Source: JBMDXB01 sp048594885
GTDB lineage: Bacteria > Acidobacteriota > Vicinamibacteria > Vicinamibacterales > 2-12-FULL-66-21
Assembly: GCA_048594885.1 (NCBI GenBank)
Contig: JBMDXB010000112.1
Location: 62,001 to 126,000 of the forward strand
Direction: 5' to 3'
Length of the DNA: 64,000 nucleotides
Shown: positions 55,754 through 64,000 of the stretch, in pieces
Numbering within the stretch: the first letter of the stretch is position 1
How the letters are laid out: the number at the start of each line of letters is the position of its first letter
Position numbers and translations under genes: made by a program
Notes under the pieces: model-generated
What the model saw: the letters and a program-made list of their open reading frames with translations, nothing else
Databases searched by the model: none
What the model was told of the DNA's origin: nothing

Positions 55754-57871
55754 TCAGAGCTGGACGTGTTCGGCGGCGTGCTCCGTCCACCACTCACGCG
55801 CTCGGCGCTGGTCCCATTCGACGTCGAGCGGGATCTCGCCGAGGCGATCGGCGAGCGCCTCGGCGCTCGGCGGGCGACGCAGAGGATCGATCGAGAGGCA
55901 GTCGAGGACGAGCCGGTCCATCGCATGCGGCACTGGCTGCGCGGCAGCGCCCGACGGAGCAGGCGGCGGCATCTCCCACTGCTGCATCAGCACGGCTGTC
56001 GCCTCGCCCGCCTCGTACGGCCGGCGGCCGGTCAGCAGCCAGTAGGCGACGCAGCCGAGTGAGTAGATGTCCGCGCGCTGGTCGAACGCGCCGTCGAGCG
56101 CCAGCAGCTCCGGCGCGAGGAACCCGGGCGTGCCGAGCACCGTGCCGGCACCGGTGATCGGCGCCGCGGCCGCGCGTCCCTGGCGCGAGACCACGCCGAA
56201 GTCCAGCACCTTCAGGAAATCGAACTGCGCGCCCAGGCGGCACGCGAACAGGTTCGCCGGCTTGATGTCGCGGTGCACGAGACCGAGCGCGTGCGCTTCG
56301 GCGAGCGACAGGCAGGCCTGCTTCAGGAGGAAGACGACGCGCTCGGGCGGCCCCGGCCCGAAGCGTTCGACCAGCCGCTGAAGGTCGAGGCCCTGGAGCC
56401 GCTCCATGACGTAGTAGAAGCTCCCGGTATCGGTCATGCCGAAATCGAACAGCCGCACCGTGTGCGGCGACTGCAGATCGGCGGTCGCCTGCGCTTCGCG
56501 CGCGAACCGCTGGCGGAGCGCCTGCCGATCCTCGCCGGCCAACGCCAGCGACTCGCGGACGATCTTCACCGCCGCCGGACGCGCGAGCATCTGATGCCGC
56601 GCGAGCCAGACTTCGCCCATCCCGCCCGCCCCCAGTTGCTCGACGAGACTGTAGCTGCCGATCCGCACGCCGCTGTCGAGCAGGTGCTCGCCGATCTCCA
56701 GCACCGGTCCTTCGCTGACGGCCAGCGCCGAGCCGAGCACGTTGCGCAGCTCGCGAATGTTGCCGGGCCATCGGTAGGCCTGCAGCCGCTCGATCGCCGC
56801 GGCGGACAGCACCGGCACCGTACGGCCGGACTGTTCGGCCTGACGCCGGAGGATGAACGGCGCAAGCGCTGCGACGTCCTCGATTCGTGCGCGCAGCGGC
56901 GCGATGTCGAGAATCCGCGGCAGCACCCGCAGCATCTCCGGCGCGAGCCGGCCCGCCGCCGTCTCCTCATCGACATCTCTCGTCGTCGAGACGACGAGGC
57001 GGACGTCCGGTTCGGGCGGACTGCCGGATCGCCGATGCTGATCGAGCGCGCGAATCCGCTCGGCCAGCGCGAGCTGCGCGTCGCGCGGCAGGTGCTGGAT
57101 GCCTTCGAGATAGAGCGTGCCGCGATCCGCGAGCGGCCATTTGTCGAACAGATCGGCGATGTCGCCGGTGTCCGACCAGCGCGTCGCATCGGCCACCGAC
57201 AGGCAATTGAGGCAGATGATCGCGCGGCCGGCGCGCACCGACTGGTGATGCACGGCTCGCGCGATGGCTTCGTGATCGCTGCCTGGCGGTCCGCTGACGA
57301 GCAGTGTCTCGTCGGTCACCGCCGCGTCCTCGATGTCCTGCCGCAGGCGCGCGGCCACGGCGCTCTCGCCGAGCAGCACGCCGTCGCTGCGGTCTCTCGC
57401 CTCGCGCAGCAGCTCCTGCGCGACACGCAGCTCGTGCTCGAGCTCCTCGTTGCGGGTGCGCAGCTCCTGCTGGAGATCGCGGATCGTCAGGTGCGTCCTG
57501 ACGCGTGCGATCACTTCTTCGGCCTGGAACGGCTTGTTGATGAAGTCGACGGCGCCGAGGTCGAGGCCACGCACCTTGTCGCTCGCATCGGTGCGCGCGG
57601 AGAGGAAGACGACGGCGGCGTTGCGCGTGCGCGGATCGCGCTTGAGCCGGGCGCACGTCTCGAAGCCGTCGAGCTCCGGCATCATGACGTCGAGCAGGAT
57701 CAGATCGGGAGCGACGCGCTCGGCGACGGTGATCGCGTCTTTGCCGCTGCGCGCCGCCAGCAGCCGGTAGCCGCGGCCGTCCAGCGTCTGGAACAGCACC
57801 TGGAGATTGGTGGGGTTGTCGTCCACCAGCAGGATCTGCGGCGTGCGGGGCTCCCTCATCTTCATGGTCAC
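55754..57871 (-). CDS. Receiver - degenerate sigma54-activator-type AAA+ - Ser/Thr kinase fusion
   Basis: A 705-residue soluble protein. Residues 10-130 are a receiver domain with Asp17/Asp18, phospho-acceptor Asp61 (LILLDVMMPELDG) and Lys113. A coiled coil (130-160) follows. Residues about 165-395 align with the NtrC-type AAA+ domain: GTLYLEGIQHLP (251-262), DVRLVVSTTRD, IAPLRARIEDVAAL and WPGNIRELRN (368-377). The Walker A site reads GPPGSDHE without Lys/Thr, Walker B is EG instead of DE, and no GAFTGA loop is seen. Residues 405-690 are a complete Ser/Thr kinase: GAGGMGEVW, Lys436, HRDIKPAN (Asp535) and DFG 557-559. It starts inside the hybrid-kinase stop (ATGA). No DNA-binding domain exists. 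Confidence 0.92.
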   Translation of the reverse strand: MTMKMREPRTPQILLVDDNPTNLQVLFQTLDGRGYRLLAARSGKDAITVAERVAPDLILLDVMMPELDGFETCARLKRDPRTRNAAVVFLSARTDASDKVRGLDLGAVDFINKPFQAEEVIARVRTHLTIRDLQQELRTRNEELEHELRVAQELLREARDRSDGVLLGESAVAARLRQDIEDAAVTDETLLVSGPPGSDHEAIARAVHHQSVRAGRAIICLNCLSVADATRWSDTGDIADLFDKWPLADRGTLYLEGIQHLPRDAQLALAERIRALDQHRRSGSPPEPDVRLVVSTTRDVDEETAAGRLAPEMLRVLPRILDIAPLRARIEDVAALAPFILRRQAEQSGRTVPVLSAAAIERLQAYRWPGNIRELRNVLGSALAVSEGPVLEIGEHLLDSGVRIGSYSLVEQLGAGGMGEVWLARHQMLARPAAVKIVRESLALAGEDRQALRQRFAREAQATADLQSPHTVRLFDFGMTDTGSFYYVMERLQGLDLQRLVERFGPGPPERVVFLLKQACLSLAEAHALGLVHRDIKPANLFACRLGAQFDFLKVLDFGVVSRQGRAAAAPITGAGTVLGTPGFLAPELLALDGAFDQRADIYSLGCVAYWLLTGRRPYEAGEATAVLMQQWEMPPPAPSGAAAQPVPHAMDRLVLDCLSIDPLRRPPSAEALADRLGEIPLDVEWDQRRAREWWTEHAAEHVQL

Positions 57872-60333
57872 GACCCGAGGGTGTCGGCCAGCCGGCCGAG
57901 CGCGTCGAAATCGAAGTTCGACGCGAGACGGTTGATCCGCGCGCCGACGGCGGCGTCGCCGTTGCCCATCAGGTGCTGCGCCAGCGCGTGGATCTCCGTC
58001 ACGTCGCCGACCGCGATGGCGTCACGGAGCCGCGCCGAGATGTCGAGACGCGCGGCCGCGGTCAGCCGCGCGCCTGCCGCGGCCGGTTCGTCCGTCGCGC
58101 TCGCGAAGCGCACGCCGAGATGCCGCTGCAGCATGCCGAGCAGCCGCCGCATGCGAATCGGCTTCGACAGGTAGTCCACGCAGCCCGCGGCGCGGACGGT
58201 CTGCCGAATCTCGCCGACGGCGCTCGCCGTCACCGCGATGACGGGAATCGACGCCGTCCGCGGATCCTGCGCGAGGCGCCGCGTCGCCTCGAGGCCGTCG
58301 AGGTCGTCCATCTTCAGATCCATGAAGATGACGTCCGGCGTGTGGGACTGCGCGAGGGCGATGCACTCGAGGCCGCCCTGCGCGGTGATCACATGGACGC
58401 CGGCGCTCTCGAGCAGGCCGGCCAGGATGTGGCGGTTGGCGGTGCTGTCGTCCACGACCAGCGCCGTCACCTGCTCGCCGGGCGCGAGCCGCGCGTCGAG
58501 CGGCGGCAACGCCGCCTCGCGGTCGGCGCGTGCGGAGCGCGCATCCTCGCGCGCCGCGACGAGCGGCAGCGAGAAGGAGAAGCGGCTGCCTTCCCCTCGC
58601 GTGCTCTCGACGCGGAGTTCGCCGCCCATCTTGCGGATGAGATGATCGCTGATCGTCAGCCCGAGGCCGGTGCCCCCTGCGGCCGCCCCTTCGCGCGTCT
58701 GGGCGAAGGCGGCGAAGATCTCCTTCAGCGCGGATGGCTCGATCCCGGGGCCCGTGTCCACGACGTCGAACGCCACGCGGCCTGGCTCGCCCGTCCCGAC
58801 GTCGATCCTGACTTCGCCGACAGCCGTGAACTTGATCGCGTTGCCAAGCAGGTTGAGCAGCACCTGGCGGAGATGGCGATCGTCCAGCACCAGCCAGCGC
58901 GGCACGTCGTCACCGATCGACGCCGTCAGCCGCAGCCCCTTGCGGTCGGCGGCTTCGGCGACGACATAACGGACGTCGGTGACGAGCTGCGCGAGATCGA
59001 CCGGGCGCTCCTCGATGTCGAGCCGGCCCGCCTCGATCTTCGAGAGATCGAGCACGTCGATGATCAGATCGAGGAGCTGCGAGCCGCATTTCGCGATCGC
59101 GTCGAGCGCCTCCCGATGCGTCTGGGAGAGGCTCCTGTCCCGCTGCAGCAGCTGCGCGTAGCCGAGCACGCCGTTGAGAGGCGTACGCAGCTCGTGACTC
59201 ATGTTGGCGAGGAACTCGCTCTTGGCGCGCGTCGCCGCCTCGGCCGACTCCTTCGCGCGGCGCAGTTCCGCGTCCCGCTCGCGGCGATCCGAGATGTCGC
59301 GGAGGAACGCGCCGAAGAAGTAGCCGCTGCTGACTTTCATCGGCGAGGTGATCGTGAGCTCCACCGGGAACTCACGGCCCGTGCGATCGAGCGCGGTCAG
59401 TTCGAGACGCTGGTTCACGACGGGCGCCTCGCCGGTCGCCAGGAAGCGACGGAGGCCGTTGTTGTGCGCGTCACGGTAGGCGGGCGGCACGATCGTCTCG
59501 GCGAGGTTTCTGCCGACGGCCTCCTCGCGCGGCCACCCGAAGATCCGCTCCGCCTGCGCGTTCCATGCGGTGATGCGGCCGGCCGTATCGATGCCGATGA
59601 ACGCGTCGTGCGCGGTGTCGACGATCAGCCTGGCGCGCGCCTCGCTCTCGGCAAGGCTGGCCAGCGCGCCGCGCCGCTCGTCTTCCGCGATGGCGACGAC
59701 GATCAGGTTGGCGACCGAGATCGCGAAGTTCTGCTCGTCGACGGTCCACGGGCGCACGCCGCCGACGTGCTCGGCGCAGAGCACGCCGACGGTCTCGTTC
59801 TCGTGCCGCAACGGCACGTCCAGCATCGCCCCGATGCCGTTGGGCACGAGATACGCGTCGCGGAACTCGCGCGTGCGCGGGTCCCCCTGCGCATCGCCGG
59901 CGGCGATCACCCGCTCGTGTTCGAGCGCATCGAAATAGGCGGGCGCCGCGCCGCGCGGGAGCAGCGCGCCACAGTCGTAGGCGTCCGCCGATCGGCGATA
60001 GAGCCCGCGGCAGCCGATGTGCGAACGCCCGGCGTCGAACGTCCACATGCTCAGTCGCTCGACCTCGAGGGCGCGCGCGGAAATCTGCAGGATGCTCCGC
60101 AGCCTGTCATCGAACCGCTCGTCGGGATTCGTGTAGCGCGCGGTCAAATCCGTGAGCGCGTTGCTCTGGACAGCGAGCCGCTGCCACAGCGGACCTTCGG
60201 CGTCGGGCGCGGATCCGCCGGATTCCGGACGAAGCGGGTGACGATGGTCGTTGGACACAGCTGTCGTGGCGTGCTGGTGTACCGCAGGGGGAATCGACCT
60301 GGACCAGCGAGGGCGATAGGGTAACACACCCAC
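57868..60333 (-). CDS. GAF-PAS hybrid sensor histidine kinase with receiver domain
   Basis: Listed from GTG 60333 (821 residues); GTG 60258 is an equally weak alternative, as neither has a clear ribosome-binding site. GAF domain about 73-217 (MLDVPLRHENETVGVLCAEH). PAS domain about 228-350 (FIGIDTAGRITAWNAQAERIFGW). HisKA with phospho-acceptor His380 in MSHELRTP. HATPase domain with LLNLLGNAIKF, DTGPGI and GTGLGLTI. Receiver with DDS and IFMDLKMDDLDG. The last about 70 residues are helical (AHALAQHLMGNGDAAV) and resemble a conserved tail of hybrid kinases. It is cytoplasmic, with no membrane helix. It overlaps the fusion protein downstream by 4 nt and is its likely phosphodonor. Confidence 0.93.
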   Translation of the reverse strand: MGVLPYRPRWSRSIPPAVHQHATTAVSNDHRHPLRPESGGSAPDAEGPLWQRLAVQSNALTDLTARYTNPDERFDDRLRSILQISARALEVERLSMWTFDAGRSHIGCRGLYRRSADAYDCGALLPRGAAPAYFDALEHERVIAAGDAQGDPRTREFRDAYLVPNGIGAMLDVPLRHENETVGVLCAEHVGGVRPWTVDEQNFAISVANLIVVAIAEDERRGALASLAESEARARLIVDTAHDAFIGIDTAGRITAWNAQAERIFGWPREEAVGRNLAETIVPPAYRDAHNNGLRRFLATGEAPVVNQRLELTALDRTGREFPVELTITSPMKVSSGYFFGAFLRDISDRRERDAELRRAKESAEAATRAKSEFLANMSHELRTPLNGVLGYAQLLQRDRSLSQTHREALDAIAKCGSQLLDLIIDVLDLSKIEAGRLDIEERPVDLAQLVTDVRYVVAEAADRKGLRLTASIGDDVPRWLVLDDRHLRQVLLNLLGNAIKFTAVGEVRIDVGTGEPGRVAFDVVDTGPGIEPSALKEIFAAFAQTREGAAAGGTGLGLTISDHLIRKMGGELRVESTRGEGSRFSFSLPLVAAREDARSARADREAALPPLDARLAPGEQVTALVVDDSTANRHILAGLLESAGVHVITAQGGLECIALAQSHTPDVIFMDLKMDDLDGLEATRRLAQDPRTASIPVIAVTASAVGEIRQTVRAAGCVDYLSKPIRMRRLLGMLQRHLGVRFASATDEPAAAGARLTAAARLDISARLRDAIAVGDVTEIHALAQHLMGNGDAAVGARINRLASNFDFDALGRLADTLGS

Positions 60334-60397
60334 GCGGGAAGCTTCAGCGCCTCGAAAGACGCGCGTCCGCGACGATGCGGCGACATGCGAAGCGAGT

Positions 60398-60886
60398 CAC
60401 CGCATTCCCAGCCATCAAGGACCCGACGCTCGGACAGTCGACCCCGAGCTCGACGTCGTCACCATGGCCGTCAAGGTGCCGGAGACCATCGCCCACCTGC
60501 ATTACTGGAATGTGCAGATGCCCCGCCGCGCCACGAAAGAGGAGGTGCTCGACGCGTTCGCGACCTCTTCTCGAATCGCGCCGATCCGCATCAGCGACGG
60601 ACTCGTGTCACTCAACACCGTCAAAGAGCTGATGGCGGATCGCGGCAGACCGTACGACAACCTGTACGAGGTGGCGCTGTGGTCCGACATGCTCCGCGTG
60701 GAAGGCGACGAACTCTTCTATGCGTACATGGTCGACAACCAGGCGATCGTCATTCCCGAGACCATTGACGCCATCCGTGCCCTGGTCGGTACCGTGCGCG
60801 ATGGCAGCGAATCCATCGCCATGACGAATACGGCGCTCGGCATCGACGCGCAACTGATCGGAGCGGCAATCCGCAATCGAGTCTGA
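60398..60886 (+). pseudogene. 5'-truncated archaeal-type (type II) glyceraldehyde-3-phosphate dehydrogenase remnant
   Basis: The frame from 60398 reads HRIPSHQGPDARTVDPELDV, continues to VTMAVKVPETIAHLHYW, and ends near MTNTALGID. This matches the C-terminal half of archaeal phosphorylating GAPDH (compare the conserved VPSHH, VTMA.. and HQESIVVPEN-DAIRA blocks; here MVDNQAIVIPETIDAIRAL). ATG 60464 would give 140 residues. The N-terminal Rossmann domain and the catalytic-cysteine segment (SCNTT in the enzyme) are absent: upstream lies the start of the divergent histidine kinase and an in-frame stop at 60317-60319. It cannot be an active dehydrogenase, although the remaining frame is intact and might still be expressed. 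Confidence 0.75.
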
Positions 60887-60918
60887 GGCTCCCGGCTGTT
60901 GGGCATCGAATGCCGGCG

Positions 60919-61260
60919 TCACCTGCTCGTGGACCAGGTCGGCCCGAATCGATCCGGCACGTGCAGGGGCGTGAAGACGCCGAGGGGCTCGATGGCCTCG
61001 ATGAGGCGGTCGCGTTGCGCTTCGAGCGAAGCGACCACGTCGGACCGGTACGTCCGGTGCTGCTCGGACGTGAGCATCTCGCTCCAGTACTCGATCAGGA
61101 TGTAGCGCGTGGCCCGATTCTGATCGCGCATGAACGAGCCGCCGAGGAACGACTTCGTCTGGCGATTGAGCACCGCCCAGTCGCCGTCAGTACCGTACAA
61201 CTGCTCGAATTCGCGCTCGCAGCCAGGCTTGACTTCGAATTGCCACACGATTGCGATCAT
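60919..61260 (-). CDS. ABM-like (antibiotic biosynthesis monooxygenase fold) protein
   Basis: The start is ATG 61260 (GGAGA 5 nt upstream); 11 upstream codons are rejected. It has 113 residues. The ferredoxin-like dimeric alpha/beta barrel pattern is visible: IAIVWQFEVKPGCEREFEQLY, quoted as IAIVWQFEVKPGCEREFE, then ATRYILIEYWSEMLTSEQHR and YRSDVVASLEAQRDR. Such proteins are small oxygenases, haem-handling or stress proteins; nothing fixes the function here. It begins 13 nt after the VOC gene and is co-transcribed with it. Confidence 0.7.
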   Translation of the reverse strand: MIAIVWQFEVKPGCEREFEQLYGTDGDWAVLNRQTKSFLGGSFMRDQNRATRYILIEYWSEMLTSEQHRTYRSDVVASLEAQRDRLIEAIEPLGVFTPLHVPDRFGPTWSTSR

Positions 61261-61273
61261 CGACGTCTCCGGT

Positions 61274-62059
61274 CTATCCCGCCTGGCCGGCATGAAGCGC
61301 GAACGCCGCGCCCTGTGGATCGAGCGCGCTCACGATCCAGTCGCCGCCCGGAACCTGCATCGGCCCGTTGAGAATCTGGCCACCGCTGGCGGTGATCCGC
61401 CTGGCGGCGGACTCGATCTCCGCCACACGGAAGTAGATTTGCCAGTTCGGCGGAACGTGCGCCAGCTCTGGCGGCCGGTTCATCATGCCGCCGATCATCC
61501 CGTGCGGGCGATTGAACACGTGGTACTTGCCCATCGGACCCATGTCCATCGCTTCGCCGGGCTGCCAGCCGAACACCTCGCTGTAGAACGCCATCGCCGC
61601 CTCGGCGTCGGTGGTCATCAACTCGTGCCACGAGCCCTCGCCCACCTCCGGCGGGCCCTCCGGCCGCTGTTCGGGGCCTGCCGGTTCATACGTGTAGAAC
61701 GCGGCGCCCTGCGGGTCCTTCATCATCTGCATGCGCCCGACGCTCGCCACCTCGATGACCGGGGACAGCTCGCTGCCGCCGCGCCGCCGGATGTGGGCCG
61801 TGGCGTCTTCAAGCTTCGGCACTCCGACGTACATCGCCCAGAACGGCGGCGCGTTCATGCCGTCCGGACGCGTCATCACACCCGCCACGGGCACGTCGCC
61901 GGCCCGATGGAAGATCGTGTAGGGATGCGCTGCCCCTTCGAACGGCTTGGCGGTCCAGCCGATGACGTTCGTGTAAAACGCCTCCGCGGCGTTCCTGTCC
62001 GTCGTCATCAATTCGTACCACAGGGGACGTCCGAGCAGAGGCGAGCTGGTCACGGTCAT
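61274..62059 (-). CDS. Two-domain glyoxalase/bleomycin-resistance (VOC) protein
   Basis: The start is ATG 62059 with GGGAG 7 nt upstream. It has 261 residues and two tandem VOC modules, each opening with the same phrase (LWYELMTTDRNAAEAFYTNVIGW and WHELMTTDAEAAMAFYSEVFGW, each cut here to the LMTTD...AFY core) and ending in DPQGAAF. Metal-ligand His/Glu positions are at the start of each module. This two-module form is annotated in many genomes as VOC family protein or hydroxylase without a known reaction. It is first gene of a two-gene operon with the ABM-like protein. Confidence 0.88.
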   Translation of the reverse strand: MTVTSSPLLGRPLWYELMTTDRNAAEAFYTNVIGWTAKPFEGAAHPYTIFHRAGDVPVAGVMTRPDGMNAPPFWAMYVGVPKLEDATAHIRRRGGSELSPVIEVASVGRMQMMKDPQGAAFYTYEPAGPEQRPEGPPEVGEGSWHELMTTDAEAAMAFYSEVFGWQPGEAMDMGPMGKYHVFNRPHGMIGGMMNRPPELAHVPPNWQIYFRVAEIESAARRITASGGQILNGPMQVPGGDWIVSALDPQGAAFALHAGQAG

Positions 62060-62262
62060 GCGAGTACTCCCGATGGACAAAGTCGATCAAGCGAGCATTA
62101 TCGCAACAGCACGCAGGACGCGTCGATGGTTCGCGTGTGAACGCGTCGAGATCACCCGACTCATCGGGGGACCGTTCACCGTGCCGCGGCGAAGAATTCG
62201 ATGGTCCGCCCCGGCTCCACGGCGTGATAATCGGGATTGCTGCGAGAATCTCTGTAGTTCAC

Positions 62263-62278
62263 GGCCCGGAGCCGGGCC
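62263..62278 (+). promoter_or_regulatory. GC-rich palindrome over the leader of the last kinase gene
   Basis: GGCCCGG-AG-CCGGGCC ends 5 nt before ATG 62284 and covers the only GGAG-like ribosome-binding sequence. It may hinder initiation. The loop is very short, so the real stem would be 6 bp. Confidence 0.3.
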
Positions 62279-62283
62279 AACCG

Positions 62284-64000
62284 ATGTCGGGAGATCAGCC
62301 TCGGACTGCCGGAGAAGCGACCGGCGCGTCAGTCGAACCGCCTTCCAGCGCGATTCGGGCGGATAGCGTTACCCGCACGATCGTCTCACCTGCCGATCGT
62401 ACCGTTTTCCGGGAAGCCACGATTTCAGCCGCTGCCGAATGGCGCGGCTTCGATTCCCTGACCGCGCCCAACACGGGCTCTGCGCGCGAAGCGCGTCTGC
62501 CTGCCGCCGCAGGACCGTTGCAGCCCGGCGAGGCGTTCGGCTCGCGTTACCACATCATCTCCATCGTCCGCACCGGCGGCATGGGCGCGGTCTACAAGGC
62601 CTGGGACGAGGAGCTCGCCGTGGTCGTGGCGCTCAAGGTGATCCGGCCGGAGATGATGACTGCCCCCGAAGCCGCACGCGCATTCGAGAAACGCTTCAAG
62701 CAGGAGCTGCTGCTCGCCCGCCAGGTCACCCACCGCAACGTCGTTCGCATCCACGATCTCGGCGACGTCGGCGGCGTCAAGTACATGACGATGCCGTTCG
62801 TCGAGGGCGAGGACGTGGCGGCGATTCTCGAACGCGAGGGGCGGCTGCCGGTCTCACGCGTGATGCGGATGGCGCGTTCGATCGTATCCGGCCTCGAGGC
62901 GGCCCATCACGCGGGCATCGTGCACCGCGACCTCAAGCCCGCGAACATCATGATCGACACCGAGGGCGAAGCGGTGATCATGGACTTCGGCATCGCGGCG
63001 ACGGCGGCGCACGCGCCGGCCGCAGCCGTCGCGCCCGGCCTGTCAGCGGCGGGCACGACCATGGCCGGTTCCGTGATGGGCACCATCGAGTACATGGCGC
63101 CCGAGCAGGCGCTCGCACAGCCGGTTGACCACCGCGGGGACATCTACGCATTCGGCCTCATCCTGTACGACATGCTCCTCGGCAAGGTGCGTGTCGAACG
63201 CGCCGGAGGCGCGCTCGCCGAGTTGAGCAGCCGAATGCATGTCCCGCCGCCGATGCTGTCCGAGTTCGACCGAGCGGTGCCGCAAGCGCTCGAGAGCGTC
63301 GTCGCCCGCTGCGTCGAGGTCGATCCCGCCGCGCGCTTTCAGACGACGGCGGAGCTCGCCGCAGCGCTCGACCGGCTGGACGACAACGGGCGGCCGCGTC
63401 CGTTCGAGCGGAAGCTGACGCGCACGACCATCGCGGCGGCCGCGGTGCTGTTTGCCGCCTTCGTCACGCTGGCGTGGTGGGCCAGCCCAGGACGCGCGCC
63501 TGCCCGTCAGCCGGATCCGGTCTCGGTGTTGATTGCCGACTTCGACAACGCCGCAGGAGACGCCGCGTTTCGCGACTCGCTCGAGCCAGCCCTGGCGATG
63601 GCACTCGAGGGCGCTCCGTTCATCACCGCCTACGATCGGCGCGACGCGCGGCGTGTGGCGGCTCGGATCGCGCCAGGGTCCGCTCTCGATTCGTCCACCG
63701 CTCGCCTGATCGCCATTCGTGAGGGCATCAAAGTGGTCGTCGGCGGGCGCATCGAGGCGGGCCGCGACGGATACCGCATCACCATCGCCGGCGAGAGCGC
63801 GGACGGCACGCCGCTGTGGAGGCACCAGGCGGCCGCACGAGACAGCGCGGACGTCTTGCGGGCGATCACGACGCTCGCTGCCGATGTCCGTCGCGCGCTC
63901 GGCGACACCGCCAGCCGGTCGCAGCAGCTCGCCGACACCGAGAGCCTGACCGCCGGTTCGCTCGAGGCGGTGCAGAACTACTCGCTCGGACAAGATCTGC
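62284..64000 (+). CDS. Transmembrane Ser/Thr protein kinase (N-terminal part, runs off right edge)
   Basis: Open from ATG 62284 to the window end, giving 572 residues. It has an unusual Thr/Ser-rich, disordered N-terminal extension of about 85 residues (SVTRTIVSPADRTVFRE, ATIS) that could be an autophosphorylation site or FHA docking tail. The kinase domain follows: RTGGMGAVY, Lys118 in VVVALKVI, HRDLKPANIM, MDFGI and MAPEQA. A membrane helix (IAAAAVLFAAFVTLAWW) leads to an extracytoplasmic TolB-N-like domain (VSVLIADFDNAAGD, VVVGGRIEAGRDGYRI), the same layout as the kinase at 9510. A TPR array probably follows outside the window. Confidence 0.88.
   Translation, partial: MSGDQPRTAGEATGASVEPPSSAIRADSVTRTIVSPADRTVFREATISAAAEWRGFDSLTAPNTGSAREARLPAAAGPLQPGEAFGSRYHIISIVRTGGMGAVYKAWDEELAVVVALKVIRPEMMTAPEAARAFEKRFKQELLLARQVTHRNVVRIHDLGDVGGVKYMTMPFVEGEDVAAILEREGRLPVSRVMRMARSIVSGLEAAHHAGIVHRDLKPANIMIDTEGEAVIMDFGIAATAAHAPAAAVAPGLSAAGTTMAGSVMGTIEYMAPEQALAQPVDHRGDIYAFGLILYDMLLGKVRVERAGGALAELSSRMHVPPPMLSEFDRAVPQALESVVARCVEVDPAARFQTTAELAAALDRLDDNGRPRPFERKLTRTTIAAAAVLFAAFVTLAWWASPGRAPARQPDPVSVLIADFDNAAGDAAFRDSLEPALAMALEGAPFITAYDRRDARRVAARIAPGSALDSSTARLIAIREGIKVVVGGRIEAGRDGYRITIAGESADGTPLWRHQAAARDSADVLRAITTLAADVRRALGDTASRSQQLADTESLTAGSLEAVQNYSLGQDL

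Noticed and set aside
57973..60324. About 780-codon plus-strand frame opposite the hybrid histidine kinase
   Set aside because: Mirror of the kinase gene in an antisense frame; no recognisable protein features.
60464..60886. Intact functional GAPDH
   Set aside because: The piece lacks the N-terminal nucleotide-binding domain and the catalytic-cysteine segment; an in-frame stop lies upstream.

Overview
The window is high-GC bacterial chromosome. It shows no phage, insertion-sequence or plasmid signature and no tRNA or rRNA that I could find. The gene mix points to an acidobacterium, most likely class Vicinamibacteria. This is inferred from family content, not from a marker gene: five eukaryotic-type Ser/Thr kinases (STKs) with TPR, TolB or propeller C-termini; an Oar-like TonB receptor with an N-terminal carboxypeptidase-regulatory domain; Tat-exported Gfo/Idh/MocA and TIM-barrel proteins; SBBP and DUF11 surface proteins; and OmpR-type winged-helix (wHTH) regulators fused to ATPase/TPR or FHA domains. 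Genes are dense, and no gap between accepted genes exceeds about 250 bases.

Layout. 1-1359: 5' part of a GAF/PAS sensor gene, diverging from a two-gene operon with a small winged-helix protein. 1387-7478 (minus): S1-domain protein, GH127-phosphatase operon, spmAB. 7505-14676: polytopic membrane protein, then minus-strand DinB-like/STK and selenium-binding-protein/exporter pairs. 14823-21660: wHTH-AAA-TPR regulator, lipoprotein, and a large DUF11 surface protein on the other strand. 21770-26459: exported sugar-related enzymes (TIM barrel, Gfo/Idh, CehA-like) and a hemerythrin. 26474-30781: phospho-signalling cluster (FHA-wHTH, exported kinase-fold protein, STK-propeller). 30854-40450: second Gfo/Idh protein, small secreted protein, three-haem cytochrome, PNPOx-like protein and a 1765-residue mosaic surface protein. 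40645-44392: ilvA-thrB-thrC operon. 44558-47571: secreted lectin-like protein and a cyclopropane-synthase-family methyltransferase. 47598-55709: STK-AAA-TPR regulator, TonB receptor and radical SAM protein. 55754-60333: REC/AAA+/STK fusion coupled to a hybrid histidine kinase. 60398-64000: remnant of an archaeal-type GAPDH, VOC/ABM pair, and the 5' part of a fifth STK.

The threonine/isoleucine operon and the S1-domain protein are housekeeping genes. Most of the rest is environmental sensing joined to export of large surface proteins and carbohydrate-related enzymes.

The most unusual observations are: (1) one polypeptide combining a receiver, a sigma54-activator-type AAA+ domain without a recognisable Walker A lysine, and a Ser/Thr kinase, overlapping its likely histidine-kinase partner; (2) a matched pair of leaders in which a conserved GCGCCTCC/GGAGGTGC stem would bury the ribosome-binding site of two giant exported proteins; (3) heptanucleotide tandem arrays just upstream of five gene starts; (4) a 13-bp perfect hairpin directly before ilvA; and (5) a 5'-truncated archaeal-type GAPDH.
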